A stretch of DNA of 64,000 bases from Gabonibacter massiliensis (lineage in GTDB: Bacteria; Bacteroidota; Bacteroidia; Bacteroidales; Marinifilaceae), in NCBI GenBank assembly GCA_001487125.1, contig LN913013.1:1343110-1407109 (forward strand), read 5' to 3'. The first letter of the stretch is position 1. Every line of letters starts with the position of its first letter. Under the pieces are notes generated by a model. That model saw nothing but the letters and a program-made list of their open reading frames with translations, did no database searches and was not told the DNA's origin. Positions 39,680 to 49,361 of this stretch are shown here, one piece after another. A program made the position numbers and the translations under genes.

Positions 39680-39985
39680 TTAAGCTATTGGTTTTACAAT
39701 TTCAATTTTTAACCCGAGAGCACCAATAATACGATAAAACATAGCAACACTCGGAGTTATTACTCCGTTTTCAACACGAGAAATATATGATTTTGTTGTA
39801 TTTATTCTTTTAGCTAATTCTGACTGAGTTACCTTTGCCTCTTTCCTCGCTTCTAATAAAATTTGCCCAGTATAGTAAGCATACGCCTCCTCATCAAATC
39901 TTGCACGTTCTGGGGTCCCGGGAACTCCAAACTCTTTTTCTAATTCTGCGCTAATATCAATTAACATGTTTTCTTTTATACACAT
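39680..39985 (-). CDS. HigA-like antitoxin with XRE-type HTH
   Basis: A 101-residue protein with a Cro/CI-type helix-turn-helix (VTQSELAKRINTTKSYISRVE, just over 20 residues; residues about 53-73) in its C-terminal half, the usual layout for HigA-type antitoxins encoded after their toxin. The start may be ATG 39985 or 39967. It overlaps the toxin gene by 29 bp. It probably represses the pair's promoter. Confidence 0.88.
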   Translation of the reverse strand: MCIKENMLIDISAELEKEFGVPGTPERARFDEEAYAYYTGQILLEARKEAKVTQSELAKRINTTKSYISRVENGVITPSVAMFYRIIGALGLKIEIVKPIA

Positions 39986-40298
39986 AATATTCCTCCTTTA
40001 TCTTTAAAGCCCTCTCTATCTCTGATACTAAAATTTTACGAGACTTTTTTTGAAAACCATTAAACAGTACAACTATTTTTTCCTCATCAAAAATAAAAAA
40101 GATACGATATATATTACTATTATACTGCATACGTAATTCATATAATTCATCACGTACAAATTTTATGAATCTTGTAGGAATACGATCTTCTGTCTCAAGT
40201 AACGAAAGTATATACTTTACCTTCAGCCTTTCTTTCTCTGTCAATGTAGAGAGAAATTCATTATAATACCGACCGTATGCTATTATTTTTCTTCTCAC
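39957..40298 (-). CDS. HigB/Gp49-like toxin
   Basis: A 113-residue RelE-superfamily protein, probably a ribosome-dependent mRNA interferase of the phage-derived Gp49/HigB-2 type. The pattern YELRMQYNSNIYRIFFIFDE followed by VVLFNGFQKKSRK is typical. The start is GTG 40298; no in-frame ATG lies earlier. It is the first gene of a toxin-antitoxin pair in which the antitoxin follows. Confidence 0.88.
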   Translation of the reverse strand: MRRKIIAYGRYYNEFLSTLTEKERLKVKYILSLLETEDRIPTRFIKFVRDELYELRMQYNSNIYRIFFIFDEEKIVVLFNGFQKKSRKILVSEIERALKIKEEYYVYKRKHVN

Positions 40299-40464
40299 TT
40301 ACAAATATAAATAAAGTTTCAATATAATGCAACTCAATCTTTTTTCTTGGTAAAAAGATAACAAGTTAAAAAATCTTCATAAATCCATGAACAACAGTAC
40401 TACCCGGAAATTACGCCGGATAGTACCTACACTACTAAACCTTAAAACTATTATTATGAAAATA

Positions 40465-40863
40465 TCAGGTCGAATAATGCAATCTGGCTCTAAAACGAGC
40501 ATTCGGCACCGTACTGTGAACATGAACCGAAATCGTGGTGTTCTTGCCGAAATAGGTTTGTAAACTACAACTCACACTCCCGCCGGAAGGAATCCCGCTC
40601 CAATCGCCTCCACCGCCTTTCGAACTTCTGACCGACACGTCGAACAAGGCATTAGGCGGAGCCAGAATCGTGGCAGTAGCTTTGATCGTGGCCCCCCAAC
40701 CGTTTTTACTGATGGAATAACTCCCGTTCCCTTGCGCGTCAAGATTCATCTCGAAATCAATGTCCCCACTGATTTTTAAATTATCACTCTCGGTCATGGC
40801 AAGTCCTGCCTTTTCCGCTACCTCATCGAGTTGCGAAAAAATAGAATCAAAATTTTCAGACAT
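40465..40863 (-). CDS. Unknown small beta-rich protein
   Basis: A 132-residue protein with no signal peptide or membrane segment; the start is ATG 40863, after a GTG. An N-terminal helix (FDSIFSQLDEVAEKAGLAM, 5-23) is followed by alternating strands: DIDFEMNLDAQGNGSYSI, TIKATATILAPP, NALFDVSVRSSKGGGGDW, GSVSCSLQTYFGKNTTISVH and ARFRARLHYST. This looks like a compact beta-sandwich. I recognise no family. It lies between the polysaccharide deacetylase gene and the HigB toxin, with about 230 bp of its own upstream DNA. Confidence 0.7.
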   Translation of the reverse strand: MSENFDSIFSQLDEVAEKAGLAMTESDNLKISGDIDFEMNLDAQGNGSYSISKNGWGATIKATATILAPPNALFDVSVRSSKGGGGDWSGIPSGGSVSCSLQTYFGKNTTISVHVHSTVPNARFRARLHYST

Positions 40864-41095
40864 CACTCGTAAATTTAAATCGAACAGAATAAATTCTTAC
40901 TGACGGTCCTGAAAAACATCATAGATCATCGTGTACATTACCACAAAACAATCACACTCGACCGATCTTTATACTCCTTTCTCCGTAATCGGCAGACAAA
41001 TAAATAATGAACTATAAAACTACAACATTAAATCATAAAAACAAAATACAACCACGATTTGTTCATTATTGGAATCAATTCATATACACTTTCAT

Positions 41096-41863
41096 CTATT
41101 TGATTATAAATCTTTTTATTTGGTTTTTTAATCCCTGTATAAATAATTCCTGCATCCAAGCTAATCTACAATCTGTCCATCGTTGTGGATGATTTGTAAC
41201 CATCACCCGTTCCGGAAATTCTTCGGACTTCACGGCTCGAATAATATCCGAGGTAGAATGGTAAACCCACCCTTTCCGTTCCCACGTTCCCTGTAATTCA
41301 GGAATCTTATCCCTAACACTAACCCGGTAGCCATCCCATCGTCTACCGGTATCCGTCACATAAAACAGATTAGAAAAATCAATATCCAGATAAGGCTCGG
41401 CAATAATTCCCAACTCCCGGTAATCGTATTTTTTCCAAATATCCTTACTATCCCAAGGTGAACGCGGACTTCCGTGCATACAAATGGTAGCAACCGGCAC
41501 CAGTCTCCTCAACCGCTCCAGATTCCGGCAAAAATCTTCGTAAGCTTTATCGACATCTCCGTGACAGGTAGTCAAACTCTCGTAATGATACCCCACTTCA
41601 TGTCCCAAATCCCGGATTTCCCGGATAATCCCCTCATCCCAACTTTCCGGCACAGCCCGGAAGTAGTAAGTCCCCCGAATTCCAGTCTTCGCCTGTACCC
41701 CGGCAAACGCCAACGAACGCCCGGGACATTTGTCCACATCATGCCGTAAAATGATCAGCTTTTTATCTTCCGGTTTCCCGATATAATCTTCAAAAGTCTG
41801 GAAAGCATAGCAGGTTTTCAGAACTGCAAGTAACTCCTGATAAGTTTTAAGTGTAAAGTCCAT
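41096..41863 (-). CDS. Polysaccharide deacetylase-like protein (NodB fold)
   Basis: A 255-residue protein of the carbohydrate esterase 4-like fold. The metal-binding/catalytic start reads LRHDVDKCPGRSL (about 38-50), and HEVGYHYES (about 89-97) is the second motif. HGSPRSPWD and later NHPQRW continue the conserved pattern. Members remove N-acetyl groups from glycans; here it may tailor the capsule repeat unit. It lies 9 bp after the PIG-L family gene and is the end of the tailoring gene run. Confidence 0.82.
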   Translation of the reverse strand: MDFTLKTYQELLAVLKTCYAFQTFEDYIGKPEDKKLIILRHDVDKCPGRSLAFAGVQAKTGIRGTYYFRAVPESWDEGIIREIRDLGHEVGYHYESLTTCHGDVDKAYEDFCRNLERLRRLVPVATICMHGSPRSPWDSKDIWKKYDYRELGIIAEPYLDIDFSNLFYVTDTGRRWDGYRVSVRDKIPELQGTWERKGWVYHSTSDIIRAVKSEEFPERVMVTNHPQRWTDCRLAWMQELFIQGLKNQIKRFIIK

Positions 41864-41872
41864 CTTCTAAGA

Positions 41873-42508
41873 TTATAAAAACAACCGAATAACTTCAAAA
41901 GCTTCAGCAAACTCACACCCGACTTGTACACCTCTGGTCCTAGCTAAAGAATAAATAAACTCATCCGATAAATAATCTCTTTTCCCTTGTGAATGATACT
42001 CTTTTAATGCCTCGACCTTTGCCTCGATATTCCGTTTACTCAGCCGTACAAAACACTGGGTATTAAATGTCAAATTATTCCATATAAGTTCATACCCGAG
42101 TATTGTCGTATTTTTAAAAGCACGCAATCCTTCCTGAGCAATAGTAGTATGATCCTGATGAATATCGTGTAAACTGGGAATAAAAACCAAATCATAAGTC
42201 TGTTTTTTTCTAATCTTTATCAATTCTTCCAAAATTTCCTGACGGACATAGTTCAATTTACGCACTTCATAATTATAGATTAAAAGATTTTCTGCACGTA
42301 TTCCTAATCTCCCTGTCGCATTTTTAACCTCTGTTTTCAAAATATCCTTCGGAAATCCTTCTGGAACAGATTCTTCAGCTGTTGAGAAAGCAGCATAAGT
42401 AATTTTCTTCCCTGACGATATTAAAGAATGAATGGTTCCCCCCAAACCTAACTCTCCGTCATCAGTATGAGGTGCCAATACTAAAATATTATTACAATTT
42501 TCAAGCAT
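41873..42508 (-). CDS. PIG-L/LmbE-family deacetylase
   Basis: A 211-residue zinc-dependent N-deacetylase-like protein. The metal/active-site motif is APHTDDGELGLGGTI (about 12-26), with the third ligand in PSLHDIHQDHTT (about 110-121). Family members deacetylate GlcNAc-containing small molecules or glycans. It lies directly after the LpxD-like acyltransferase gene (5 bp), so a deacetylate-then-reacylate step on an amino sugar is plausible. Confidence 0.88.
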   Translation of the reverse strand: MLENCNNILVLAPHTDDGELGLGGTIHSLISSGKKITYAAFSTAEESVPEGFPKDILKTEVKNATGRLGIRAENLLIYNYEVRKLNYVRQEILEELIKIRKKQTYDLVFIPSLHDIHQDHTTIAQEGLRAFKNTTILGYELIWNNLTFNTQCFVRLSKRNIEAKVEALKEYHSQGKRDYLSDEFIYSLARTRGVQVGCEFAEAFEVIRLFL

Positions 42509-42513
42509 AATAA

Positions 42514-43401
42514 TTATTTACGAAGTTCTTTTGCAGGATTACCTACCACTATCGTATGCTCCTCGACATTCTTAATAACGACAGCACCTAAGCCGACATA
42601 ACCAAAATCCCCTATTACCGTTTGTTGTTTTACGGATGCGTTAGGAGCGATCCAGCAATTCTTACCCAATTCAACTCCTCCACCCAAAGAAGCACCGGCA
42701 ATCACCAGTGAATTTTCACCGATTTTGTCATTATGAGCAACATGAACTAAATTATCTATTTTAACATGATCGGCTATAATCGTATCGCCTAAGGTTCCCC
42801 GATCTACAGCCGTATTCGCACCTATGTAAACTTCATCGCCGATAATAACTCTACCAAAATGCGGGAAATGTACCGGTACTCCTTTTTCATCGAGTTCAAA
42901 ACCGAAACCATCTTGTCCGATTACCGCTCCGGATTTTATGCAGCAATTTTTACCGATAACTGTACCGTCATGTATCACTACATTAGGATAAATACGTGTT
43001 CCATCCCCGACAACTACATTCTTCCCTACATAACAATTCGCTCCTATAAAAATATCTTTTCCAAAAGTGGTACCATTTTCGATAATAACTGTAGAATGAA
43101 TTCCAAACACTTTCTCTTTTACAAAAAATTCTTGCAAGATTTTAAGATAATCCAAACGAGGATTCTCCGAAAGGATATAAGAACAAGATATTTTCCCTTT
43201 ATACTCATCTGTCACTATCGCCAGAATATTAGTAAACCGATTTACCTTTGCAAGATAATCCTCATCAAATTTCTTCGCAAATACCAAACTATGTTCCTGT
43301 ATATCAGAAATTGTCGAATAAAATCTAATCTCAATATCATCACCTTGGAACGATCTATTCAAAAACTTAGCTATTATTGAAGCTTTCACCATAAGATTCA
43401 T
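42514..43401 (-). CDS. LpxD-like hexapeptide N-acyltransferase
   Basis: A 295-residue protein with an LpxD-like N-terminal domain (about 1-100) and a long left-handed beta-helix of hexapeptide repeats ([40 protein letters not shown]). The HVAHN segment ([12 protein letters not shown]) carries the catalytic histidine position known from LpxD. The C-terminal LpxD trimer helix is missing and the protein ends in GNPAKELRK, as in capsule sugar acyltransferases. It probably N-acylates a capsule sugar rather than lipid A. The start ATG overlaps the upstream stop (ATGA). Confidence 0.82.
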   Translation of the reverse strand: MNLMVKASIIAKFLNRSFQGDDIEIRFYSTISDIQEHSLVFAKKFDEDYLAKVNRFTNILAIVTDEYKGKISCSYILSENPRLDYLKILQEFFVKEKVFGIHSTVIIENGTTFGKDIFIGANCYVGKNVVVGDGTRIYPNVVIHDGTVIGKNCCIKSGAVIGQDGFGFELDEKGVPVHFPHFGRVIIGDEVYIGANTAVDRGTLGDTIIADHVKIDNLVHVAHNDKIGENSLVIAGASLGGGVELGKNCWIAPNASVKQQTVIGDFGYVGLGAVVIKNVEEHTIVVGNPAKELRK

Positions 43402-44477
43402 TTAAAATTAAACTGATATTCAGGATTATTTTTCATGACCTCATAACTTTGAGGCCAATTTTCTATAAACCATACCATAAACGCCACCACATCTATTCTA
43501 TAGGACAAGGCTGCTAACAAGTTTCTTTTACAAGCCATTGGATAGGCAGTATTTTCCAGAATTTCTTTTATTTTATCCATTACACCGTCAAAATCCTTAT
43601 AGGCGGTCAATAGTCCTTCCCTCTCTTGCTGCCTAAGAACAGAGGCTAAAGGAGAATCTATGGAACTACAAATAAAGATAGTGGGCACTCCTAACATCGC
43701 ACCTTCCGAAGCCATCGTTCCCCCTTCGCTAACTAACAATTGAGCATCACACAATACATCATGAATTTTTTCAGGTGATATAGTAATACGATAAGGTTCA
43801 AAATCTTTTGGTAGTCTCTTCTCCGAGGTAATGAAAACTCTACCTTTTCTTTTTAAATACGCTATAAGCTCTTTTTTATTATCTACCGATAAACCTCTTA
43901 GTCCCATATCATGAGAGGCATTCCACCCGACAAATCTGATAATAAAATATTTTTCACCAGGCTTTAATCCCAATATAGAATGCCCTGATTGCAAATGCTG
44001 AAAATTGTTTGGATGAAGATAAGCCAATTCATGATATCCGGAATATCGGATTTGTTTCTTACCCAAACTACAAGAAATACTGTCCGGCGTTAATATGGCA
44101 TCAGTAAAAGGTACATATAAACGCATCTGTTCCTTATTTCCGGTATCTTCCATTGCGATACATGGTTTCCGTAATAACCAAGCAACATGAGCAGCATAAG
44201 GAGACCCATGGCTTAAAAATAGATCCGGTTTAAATTTCCGAGCAACATTAAATTCTTTCCAATCAAATTTCAACATTCCCCAGACTTTTCCCAAAAGTGA
44301 TTTATACTTTTTACCAAAAGATTTAAATTGAAATCCTTCTTGCTTTAAAAGTGTAACTTCAAATTCCTTATCCCGGCATGTAAACAATACTTCATGACTT
44401 TTAGCTATCATTTCTTTTGCAAAATTCTTAAAAAGATGCACATGTGCAGGATGTCCGATATCTATCAATATTTTCAT
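43398..44477 (-). CDS. DUF354 family protein (GT-B-like)
   Basis: A 359-residue protein of the DUF354 family, with a fold like UDP-GlcNAc 2-epimerase/GT-B enzymes. The start [19 protein letters not shown] is diagnostic. [20 protein letters not shown] and the C-terminal [20 protein letters not shown] (donor-binding-type) are conserved. No reaction has been firmly assigned to the family; a glycosyltransferase or epimerase role in capsule synthesis is inferred. ATGA overlaps join it to both neighbours. Confidence 0.85.
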   Translation of the reverse strand: MKILIDIGHPAHVHLFKNFAKEMIAKSHEVLFTCRDKEFEVTLLKQEGFQFKSFGKKYKSLLGKVWGMLKFDWKEFNVARKFKPDLFLSHGSPYAAHVAWLLRKPCIAMEDTGNKEQMRLYVPFTDAILTPDSISCSLGKKQIRYSGYHELAYLHPNNFQHLQSGHSILGLKPGEKYFIIRFVGWNASHDMGLRGLSVDNKKELIAYLKRKGRVFITSEKRLPKDFEPYRITISPEKIHDVLCDAQLLVSEGGTMASEGAMLGVPTIFICSSIDSPLASVLRQQEREGLLTAYKDFDGVMDKIKEILENTAYPMACKRNLLAALSYRIDVVAFMVWFIENWPQSYEVMKNNPEYQFNFK

Positions 44478-45478
44478 TTTCTTGCTTTTAATAATTTCAC
44501 CCCTAATTTTCCAATTTGAAACAACAAAGGCTTAGTGACACATAAAAATCTCCCGTGTTCTACAAGTTTACCCCCGAATTTTGCTTTAAAATCTCTCACT
44601 CCATATCCTTCATCCGGTTTACCTGCCCCCATCATATCAAATAACGGAATATCATGATCAGTAGCATATTTGATTCCGCTCCAAGTAGCCAATGTCGAAG
44701 GATATATATTTTTGAATTTTCCATCCAAACCACATGCAAACCATTCATACACTACTCGATTTTTCAATATCACACAAACAGTTCCCCCTATAATTTCTCC
44801 CTTCAAACGAATCAACAGAAATTTACCAAAATGTTCTCTATAAAGCTTATTAAAGAATTCAAAGGGAAATAAAGGAGTTTTTACACGTGTTTTGTACAAC
44901 TCCAAAAGGATATCATAATAATTTTCAACTTCTTGGAAGGTCGGTTCATCAACTATTTCAGCTCCATCTCTTAAAGAAGTTCGAATATCCCTTTTCCGAC
45001 TATTTCCCAAGTTTTTTTTCACAACATCTTCAGAAACACAATTCATATGAAAATTCAGATGAGCTTTATAATCAAATCCTACACTTTCAAATACAGGTCG
45101 GAATAAAGAGTAATCATTATAATTTCGGAATTCAATATATATTGCTTTTGAAGCAAGTTCTTTTTTACAAAATAGCAATAAACTCTTCAATGCTTCCTCA
45201 CTAATATCATTGGACAATAAAGCACCACCAGGAACAATCGCTCTTCTGGAAAAAAACTGTTTCAATTTTTCCCCATCTTTTTGAATATAACCAACTACAA
45301 CCCCCTTTAAAATATCATTTTTAGAAACAGCAAAAACAAAGGGCTCCATAAATGATAGGGATGCATAAAAATCATAACATTCTTTTGATTGAAAAAAAGA
45401 GGCTGATTTAGACCTACTCACTAAAAGTTCCCATTGATCAACGTTTATTTGATCAATCTTATTAAATACTTGTATCAC
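44474..45478 (-). CDS. FemAB-like GNAT acyltransferase
   Basis: A 334-residue protein of the FemAB/lipid II aminoacyltransferase-like group with two GNAT-type halves. Visible features are WELLVSRSKSASFFQSKECY at the start, GNSRKRDIRTSLRDGAEI near residue 155 and LLIRLKGEIIGGTVCVIL near residue 224. In glycan loci these proteins may attach an amino acid or acyl group to a sugar. The start is GTG 45478 within a GTGA overlap with the GT4 gene. Confidence 0.8.
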   Translation of the reverse strand: MIQVFNKIDQINVDQWELLVSRSKSASFFQSKECYDFYASLSFMEPFVFAVSKNDILKGVVVGYIQKDGEKLKQFFSRRAIVPGGALLSNDISEEALKSLLLFCKKELASKAIYIEFRNYNDYSLFRPVFESVGFDYKAHLNFHMNCVSEDVVKKNLGNSRKRDIRTSLRDGAEIVDEPTFQEVENYYDILLELYKTRVKTPLFPFEFFNKLYREHFGKFLLIRLKGEIIGGTVCVILKNRVVYEWFACGLDGKFKNIYPSTLATWSGIKYATDHDIPLFDMMGAGKPDEGYGVRDFKAKFGGKLVEHGRFLCVTKPLLFQIGKLGVKLLKARK

Positions 45479-46410
45479 AGAATATTATTATAAATTTCAA
45501 TAATTCTTTTTGCTATATTTTTACTTTCTAAACCTAAATCCGAAATTCTTTGCCGCCCATTTGTTCTACTACACTCTTTAGAAAAACAGATGGCTTTTTT
45601 CAATTGCTTAGCACAATCATTAACATCAAAATTTGTGAGAAAACATCCTTCCTCATGATTTAATAACCAATCAACATCTCCCACCTTTGTCGCAACAATC
45701 GGACAATTACAGGCCATAGCTTCTTTTATTGCATTGGGACTACCTTCCCATAAACTTGTCAATACCACGACATCAGCTGCATTATACCAAAAAAGTGTTT
45801 CCGCATTAGGGATATTCTTTAAAAAATGTATCTGTATATTAGTATCATTAATCACATTAATTGCACTCTCAAACAAAGAGTAATTTTTTTCATACCGTCC
45901 AGGATCAGCGGCAAAAAGTAAATGTTTCCGATTCAGATCCCATCCTAATCTTTTTCGACTTTCAGTTTTATCTAAAGGTTTGAAACGCTCCAAGCTGACT
46001 CCATTAGGAATGACCAAAGCCTTTCTAATACCCAACATTTTTTTCATATCCACCGATTTGACTATTATTACCTTCCAAGAAAACAAAAAAGTAAATATCC
46101 GAATGATGTATTTATAGTAACATCCGGCCTGAACATCGCTCCCCATCAAGGAAGCAATCAGTGGTTTCGCACCAGCAAGACTGGCAACAAAAACGGACAA
46201 TGAGTAATGAGCATGTACAATATCAAAGTCACTTTGTTTTAAAAATCTCCTAAGAGGTAAAACATTCTTTAGATATCCCCACAACCCTTTCCCTTCAATT
46301 GTATAATATTCTATCCGGCATCCCTCTTTTTCTAAAGAATCTCCTTGATTTCTAAGAATAGGACTAATTCCCCGATTTGAATTTCCACTACTTACAAAAA
46401 GAACTTTCAT
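45475..46410 (-). CDS. Glycosyltransferase family 4
   Basis: A 311-residue GT-B glycosyltransferase, a little short for the family. The N-terminal half has SSGNSNRGISPILRNQGDSL and DIVHAHYSL (about 84-92). The C-terminal donor domain has the GT4 motif EGSPNAIKEAMACNCPIVAT, with the EX7E pair. It probably adds a sugar to the lipid-linked repeat unit on the cytoplasmic side. It is the only clear glycosyltransferase in the core apart from the initiating enzyme. Confidence 0.92.
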   Translation of the reverse strand: MKVLFVSSGNSNRGISPILRNQGDSLEKEGCRIEYYTIEGKGLWGYLKNVLPLRRFLKQSDFDIVHAHYSLSVFVASLAGAKPLIASLMGSDVQAGCYYKYIIRIFTFLFSWKVIIVKSVDMKKMLGIRKALVIPNGVSLERFKPLDKTESRKRLGWDLNRKHLLFAADPGRYEKNYSLFESAINVINDTNIQIHFLKNIPNAETLFWYNAADVVVLTSLWEGSPNAIKEAMACNCPIVATKVGDVDWLLNHEEGCFLTNFDVNDCAKQLKKAICFSKECSRTNGRQRISDLGLESKNIAKRIIEIYNNIL

Positions 46411-46451
46411 AACATCTTTTCAAAACACAAATCCATACCAATAAAAAGGTA

Positions 46452-47765
46452 TCAACTCAATAATTTATTAACTACCGGACGATATTTCCCGGTCTTAGTT
46501 AGTTCAATATCATCCTCAAAAGAAAATTTAATTTCTATTTTACCTAAACGTTGCTGAATATTTTCTCTGAAAAAAATCTTCTCTTCATCTGAAAATTCAT
46601 CAGCAACTACTCGCAATAACAATTGATCCGACGCCATTTGAACAACTTGAAATCTCCGAAGATTTCTTTTCTGTGCAACATTGCTATCGAAAAAAAGATG
46701 CCAGAAATAAGCCCAATGCAAAAATTCGCCGTTTACACCAATAATATAATCACATGTACGTCCCAATATTTCTTTTATTAACGTACTCTTTCTCCCGCAA
46801 GGACACTCTTCCTTGCTTAAAACTACCTGGTCTGCATTCCAGTAACGAATAAAAGGCATGGAGTAATTATCTAAATCAGTTATAATCAATTCATTATTGT
46901 TATTTATCTCTAATATTACTCTTTCTTCCGTTACATGTAACCCATTATGCTTCTCACATTCGTAAGCAATTCCCCCAATTTCACCACATCCATACTGATC
47001 AAACAATTCCGCATGAAAAATCTCTTTAAATAAGGTCCGATGTTCCAATGTTAATGGTTCTGCCGTCGTAGAAATAGCTTTTATATTAAAATCTAATGTC
47101 TCATTTTTTAATCGTTTCGCCAAAGAGAAAATAAACTGCGGGTATCCTCTAATCCATACAAACTTACTTTTAAATAAAGCTTTTTTTATATTAAAATAGT
47201 TTTCCTCTGTCGTATCATATACATCAAAAACTTTTTCATTTTGAATGTAGTGTATAAAACGAAACTTTAAACTATTTATAATTCCATGTTTTACAACATG
47301 ACCTCCCATTAATATCAATTTTTTATCTCGATCTTTTACCTTCATCCAATTATTTTGAAAACGCTTATAACTTCCCCATACCGAACTACGTGTGTTTGCA
47401 TCATTTCTTTTAAACAAAATATTTCCAGTTGTTCCCCCCGTTTGTGATGTCTTTACACCTTTGATTTCTCTAATATTCGTAGGAATAAACTTTTCATAAT
47501 TAGCTTGAATAAGCTCTTTAGTAAGAATAGGAAATAGTTTTAAATCCTCAATACTCTTTATATCTTCAATTTTAATATTATTTTCGTTCATATATTCCCG
47601 ATAATACGGAACATGCTCATAGCAGTGGCAAAGCAGTTTTCTCAACTTAATCAATTGATATTCTCTCATTTTTTCAATAGAATACCATTGAGTTTTTAAA
47701 TATTCTTTATAGTATCTATTAACTTTTTTCCCAGATAATAGATCCATGAAATATGTAATATTCAT
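46452..47765 (-). CDS. CapK/PaaK-like adenylate-forming enzyme
   Basis: A 437-residue member of the phenylacetate-CoA ligase-like adenylating family, often called CapK in capsule loci. The phosphate-binding loop is TSQTGGTTGN (about 107-116), followed by YGCGEIGGIAYEC (about 255-267) and the C-terminal KTGKYRPV. CPCGRKS may be a zinc knuckle. Such enzymes activate carboxylic acids; the FemAB-like and LpxD-like genes nearby could use the product. Low GC like its neighbours. Confidence 0.85.
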   Translation of the reverse strand: MNITYFMDLLSGKKVNRYYKEYLKTQWYSIEKMREYQLIKLRKLLCHCYEHVPYYREYMNENNIKIEDIKSIEDLKLFPILTKELIQANYEKFIPTNIREIKGVKTSQTGGTTGNILFKRNDANTRSSVWGSYKRFQNNWMKVKDRDKKLILMGGHVVKHGIINSLKFRFIHYIQNEKVFDVYDTTEENYFNIKKALFKSKFVWIRGYPQFIFSLAKRLKNETLDFNIKAISTTAEPLTLEHRTLFKEIFHAELFDQYGCGEIGGIAYECEKHNGLHVTEERVILEINNNNELIITDLDNYSMPFIRYWNADQVVLSKEECPCGRKSTLIKEILGRTCDYIIGVNGEFLHWAYFWHLFFDSNVAQKRNLRRFQVVQMASDQLLLRVVADEFSDEEKIFFRENIQQRLGKIEIKFSFEDDIELTKTGKYRPVVNKLLS

Positions 47766-47958
47766 GCTATATATTTAAAAATTATTGTAATTTTTGATTT
47801 AAAGAAACTTCCGAATAATTGCTTTATGCATTTACACATTAAAAATTAATCCCATAAGATTCTGATAAAAAATCTAATCTATTTAACTCGTTAGTAATTA
47901 TTTATCGACAGAAACTAACCTTTGTTAATATAAATCCTTCGTCTATTCACATAAAAGA

Positions 47959-49245
47959 TCATACACTATTTTTTAGCCTTACTATTTTTTTTCTATAATT
48001 GGACAAGAAACGTAATGTAATTCCTATATAGGTATAAAACAATGCATTAGACAAGACAGCATCTATATTACCGGAAGAAGCTGATATAAATCTCAATAAA
48101 AGTAAACTGACAGAAATAGCAAAAAGGTAAACTGAAACCGGATTTCTTCGAAAAAGAAGAAGCGGGATTCCGCATTTTAAACGAATTAATAATACAAGTA
48201 AGTAAACATGTATACCAAAATAAAAAAAAATCCCTATAATACCTGTACCGTGTAGCAACGCCGAATAATCACTATGTATCTGTCGAGGTCCAAATTTTCC
48301 ATGTCCGTAATTTCCAACAGAATTAAACGGTTCCTTCCCCAATAACAATAATACAATATTTCCTTCATACAAAATTTCATCACATACAGCCTCCCATTCT
48401 TTCACTCGCCCTTCTTCTTTGAAATGCTCAGTTACAAAAGCTTGTTCACGTCGAGCAAGTTGACTTTCAATAGTGTCTTTAAAAAAAGACATTATACACA
48501 AAATCAATGTCAAAAATAAAAACACATACTTTCTTGCAAAAACAGTAGAACGATAAAATGACTTATATCTTGATAAGTAATAATTTACAATTCCATAAAT
48601 AATCATTATTCCCAAAATAATCATGAGAATAACAGTTCTTTTCATAAAAATAATAAGAAAAACAAAACAAAAAATGGACAATAAATAAATCCACCACTTT
48701 TTCTTTGGGTAAAAACTTAAGATCAAAGGTAATCCCATAAGAATATACACTATTAAATATAGAGTATCGCTATATATATTTCCTGTAGAAAACATATTCT
48801 CATTTCTATAGCCATAAGAGGTATGCCATTTAAATACGTTAGCGACAATGAGATAAACAAATATCAATAATAATAACAAGATGTTTATTTTTAGGAACTC
48901 TCTAATTTTAAAGCTATTACTAAATATACTATAACTTAGAGGTAAACACAGTATTCCAATAGCACACTTACAATAAATTCTCAAAGAGATTTCGAGACTC
49001 GACGAGTTAAAAAAAATCAACAATAATAATAAAGACAGGAATAGATAGATAAATATAAATTTGGGAATCACTCTATAATAAAAAAAACAAGCATAAACAA
49101 GAAAAGCAAACCATGAAACGTTTACAATAAGACCGATGAACGATCCTTTTTCAAAAAAGATAGAGACAGAAGTAGAGTACAAAAGACTGATCGGAAAAAA
49201 TATGATATACATAAAATCAATAAAACCTAATGAATCTTTTTTCAT
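47959..49245 (-). CDS. wzy: O-antigen/capsule polymerase (Wzy-like)
   Basis: A 428-residue integral membrane protein with about ten to twelve hydrophobic segments (for example YACFFYYRVIPKFIFIYLFL and IYLLSIFCFVFLIIFM). A large polar loop (about 255-330) contains GHGKFGPRQIHSDYSALLHG, typical of O-antigen ligase/polymerase proteins. It would polymerise the repeat unit in the periplasm. Very AT-rich. The gap of 193 bp to the CapK-like gene contains nothing recognisable. Confidence 0.85.
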   Translation of the reverse strand: MKKDSLGFIDFMYIIFFPISLLYSTSVSIFFEKGSFIGLIVNVSWFAFLVYACFFYYRVIPKFIFIYLFLSLLLLLIFFNSSSLEISLRIYCKCAIGILCLPLSYSIFSNSFKIREFLKINILLLLLIFVYLIVANVFKWHTSYGYRNENMFSTGNIYSDTLYLIVYILMGLPLILSFYPKKKWWIYLLSIFCFVFLIIFMKRTVILMIILGIMIIYGIVNYYLSRYKSFYRSTVFARKYVFLFLTLILCIMSFFKDTIESQLARREQAFVTEHFKEEGRVKEWEAVCDEILYEGNIVLLLLGKEPFNSVGNYGHGKFGPRQIHSDYSALLHGTGIIGIFFYFGIHVYLLVLLIRLKCGIPLLLFRRNPVSVYLFAISVSLLLLRFISASSGNIDAVLSNALFYTYIGITLRFLSNYRKKIVRLKNSV

Positions 49246-49361
49246 TTATTAAGCATTTTAAGATTTACTCTAAAACCATATAGATAACTCATTATTCTCA
49301 AAATATAATAAAATAAATAGTTATTATTCACAAAAAGGAAGTATTAATTTCATTTATCTTT

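Noticed and set aside
40456-40557. 34-codon plus-strand frame (MKISGRIMQS) with a leader-like sequence ahead
   Set aside because: It lies antisense to the 3' end of the unknown gene at 40465-40863 and has no homology I can see. The leader-like bases may be coincidence.
42514-43401. Naming the LpxD-like gene lpxD
   Set aside because: It is shorter than LpxD, lacks the C-terminal helical region, and lies in a capsule cassette. Lipid A synthesis is unlikely.
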